A stretch of DNA of 64,000 bases. It comes from CADCTQ01 sp963844325 (GTDB lineage: Bacteria; Bacteroidota; Bacteroidia; Cytophagales; 172606-1). The first letter of the stretch is position 1, and each line of letters opens with the position of its first letter. The translations under genes and the position numbers were made by a program. Shown here in pieces: positions 62,434 to 64,000 of this stretch. The stretch lies in the NCBI GenBank assembly GCA_963844325.1, contig CAWJNV010000002.1:372001-436000 (forward strand). The letters are read 5' to 3'. Below the pieces are notes generated by a model. The model was not told where the DNA came from, did no database searches, and worked only from the letters and a program-made list of their open reading frames with translations.

Positions 62434-64000
62434 TCACTTCAACTTTTCCCGCAATTCCGCAATGATCTTGCGCACTTCGGCAATGCGGGCGGCCAGCCCT
62501 TCGCGGTACTTCCACGCCTGGTGGTCGGGTTCGTTGTGCCGGTGCGACATTTCGTGTTCCAGTTCGCGCAGGTACATTTCGCTCAGGCCAAGGTAGTTGG
62601 GCACCGTGTTGGGGTTGTGGAAGCCCCCGCCGTCCACCGAGACGTACACCGGCGTGGTGTGGGCTGCCTGACCGGCCGCACCGTAACTGCGGGCCGCAAT
62701 CCACCCGCCCCGCCCGGCCGGCACTCGCAGCGACAGGGAGAGGTGTTCCGGCGTTTGTCCCTTGCGGCCCGGCGTCACCGAGGCAATCACCCGGCCGTGG
62801 CTCACCAGTTCGAGGCGGCCCAGGGGCACCCGGGCCGCGTGGCCGTAGGCGTGGGCCGTAACGCGGAGCACGTCGCCCTTCCGCACGGGCAGCGAGTCGC
62901 CGGGCAGCCGGTCGTTTACGCGCAGGTCGAGGACCGGGCCGCTCGTAACGAACGTACGCCCGGCGGCCAGGGCGGCTTTCCAGCCCTGGTAGGAGAGCGA
63001 ATCCCCCGCGTAGGTGTAGAAGCGGACGTTGCCGATGCGGGCCGTGCGTTCGGGCGGACCCTTGTCGTGGTCGTGGCCGCACCAGGGGAAGTCGGAGCCG
63101 GCCACGGCGGTGATGCGGTAGCCCAGGTCGAGCAGGTGGTAGTAGTGTTCGGTTTGCAGCGGGTCGGCCGCGGCGCAGAACTGGAGCAGTTCGAGCACGT
63201 CTACCTTGCCCCGGAGGCCGTCGAGGGTAAGGCCGCGGTACCCGTGGAAGGTTTTGCCCTGGTGTGCGTAGCCCGTCAGGCCGCCCAGTTCGTGCAGTTT
63301 GTCGAACACCTTGTCGTAGTAGTAATACCCTTCGCGGTAGCGCACCCGGTCGTCGGCCCCGATGCCCAGGGCGTGGCCCAGTTCGGGCGTCCGCGGGTCT
63401 TCCTGGCCGGAGGTAAGCAGGTAATTGCCTTCGCGGTACACGCCCTTCGGGCCCCAGGCGTACTGCGGGTAGTACGTTTCCCAGAAGTCGCCCATGCGCA
63501 GCAGCACCCCCACGTGTACGTCTTCGGCCTGTAGCCACCGCAGCAGCAACGGGTCTTCGCGGGGCGAACGGCGCACGTGGATGTGGTCGTCGGCCGAGTA
63601 CCAGCCCCGGCCCGGCAGGTCAATCCAGCGGGCCAGGCGGCAGGTCACGGCCTGGGCGGTACCGGCTTCTACCCGCACGGTACGCTGCTGGTCGAGGTAT
63701 TCGAGCCCCTTGGAGAGCGACAGGGTGTATTCGCCCGGGGGCAGGCTGAGCCGGAAACGGCCGTCGGCGTAAAACGCACTGTCGGGCTGGTAGCCGTAGC
63801 CGTCGGCGTGGTCCCAGAGGCCGTACATCACGGCAACCGCTTCGGCGGGCAGGGCATTCACGACCCGGCCCCGCTGGGTAAGCCGCACCCGGGCCGGCGT
63901 AGGCTGGCCGGTAAGGCTGTCGGTAATCAGTACTTCAAGTTGTCCCGCCGGCACCGGCTGGGCGGCCCCTGGGGCCGGGGCGAGGAGTGTAATCAGTTGG
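62434..64000 (-). CDS. CehA/McbA-type metallohydrolase (5' end outside window)
   Basis: The frame is open to the right edge and encodes a signal-peptide-like 'LITLLAPAPGAAQP', so the N-terminus is cut off and the protein is exported. An N-terminal regulatory-like beta domain ('EVLITDSLTGQPTPARVRL') is followed by the PHP-related hydrolase part: 'WYSADDHIHVRRSPRED' (H-x-H metal site), 'VAGSDFPWCGHDHDKG' and 'GRTFVTSGPVLDLRVNDR'. CehA/McbA enzymes hydrolyse esters or phosphoesters; the substrate here is unknown. The C-terminus is a charged helix ('AEVRKIIAELREKLK'). Confidence 0.85.
   Translation of the reverse strand, partial: QLITLLAPAPGAAQPVPAGQLEVLITDSLTGQPTPARVRLTQRGRVVNALPAEAVAVMYGLWDHADGYGYQPDSAFYADGRFRLSLPPGEYTLSLSKGLEYLDQQRTVRVEAGTAQAVTCRLARWIDLPGRGWYSADDHIHVRRSPREDPLLLRWLQAEDVHVGVLLRMGDFWETYYPQYAWGPKGVYREGNYLLTSGQEDPRTPELGHALGIGADDRVRYREGYYYYDKVFDKLHELGGLTGYAHQGKTFHGYRGLTLDGLRGKVDVLELLQFCAAADPLQTEHYYHLLDLGYRITAVAGSDFPWCGHDHDKGPPERTARIGNVRFYTYAGDSLSYQGWKAALAAGRTFVTSGPVLDLRVNDRLPGDSLPVRKGDVLRVTAHAYGHAARVPLGRLELVSHGRVIASVTPGRKGQTPEHLSLSLRVPAGRGGWIAARSYGAAGQAAHTTPVYVSVDGGGFHNPNTVPNYLGLSEMYLRELEHEMSHRHNEPDHQAWKYREGLAARIAEVRKIIAELREKLK

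Overview
The window comes from a GC-rich member of the Bacteroidota, most likely Cytophagales. The evidence is C-terminal type IX secretion (T9SS) sorting domains on three giant proteins, a SusC/SusD outer-membrane pair, several Bacteroidota-type -7 boxes (TAnnTTTG-like) with no clear Shine-Dalgarno sites, an ISAs1 element, and several 800-residue FtsX/MacB-type permeases. No species can be named from the sequence alone.

Layout. 0-3.6 kb: the 3' part of a giant YDG-repeat T9SS protein. 3.8-6.5 kb: a conserved protein of unknown function, a small ORF, an intergenic inverted-repeat element and a hypothetical gene. 6.6-10.0 kb: pta-ackA (acetyl-CoA to acetate, ATP yield) with a perfect 32-bp inverted repeat filling the gap inside the operon. 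10.1-13.1 kb: DUF72, a stand-alone LigD-type polymerase, and a NIF3-like protein with a Tat-like signal. 13.2-17.6 kb: susC-susD. 17.7-29.2 kb: a duplicated module (long leader, small secreted protein, giant GloVer-repeat T9SS protein), with a SLATT-type membrane protein between the two copies. 29.3-30.8 kb: two small host-like genes.

30.9-38.8 kb is an AT-rich accessory region ending at a tRNA-Ala(GGC) gene with a truncated integrase at its 3' side. It holds a TIR-like effector gene broken by an IS1595-type element, a leftover 3' end of a third GloVer gene, a DNA methyltransferase, and a GHKL (MORC/MutL-like) ATPase-nuclease gene broken by an ISAs1-type element. Both broken genes can be restored exactly in frame by removing the IS and one copy of the target duplication. 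This looks like an inactivated restriction/defence island.

38.9-64 kb is housekeeping and envelope content: two divergent NlpC/P60 hydrolases, a PBP4-type carboxypeptidase, a macro-domain protein, bifunctional trehalose synthase/phosphatase, an MscS channel, a 2Fe-2S ferredoxin, ferritin, gamma carbonic anhydrase, three orphan FtsX-type permeases, an SRAP (HMCES/YedK) protein, a DUF3667 protein, an HxlR regulator, and the 3' part of a CehA/McbA metallohydrolase.

The most unusual large-scale signal is a family of long intergenic inverted repeats, about a dozen in 64 kb. Their arms are built from short repeated words (for example GGAGACCGGAGACGGGAGG), and the same words recur at different loci. 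The largest, at 55.2-55.75 kb, could fold into a hairpin of more than 500 nt.
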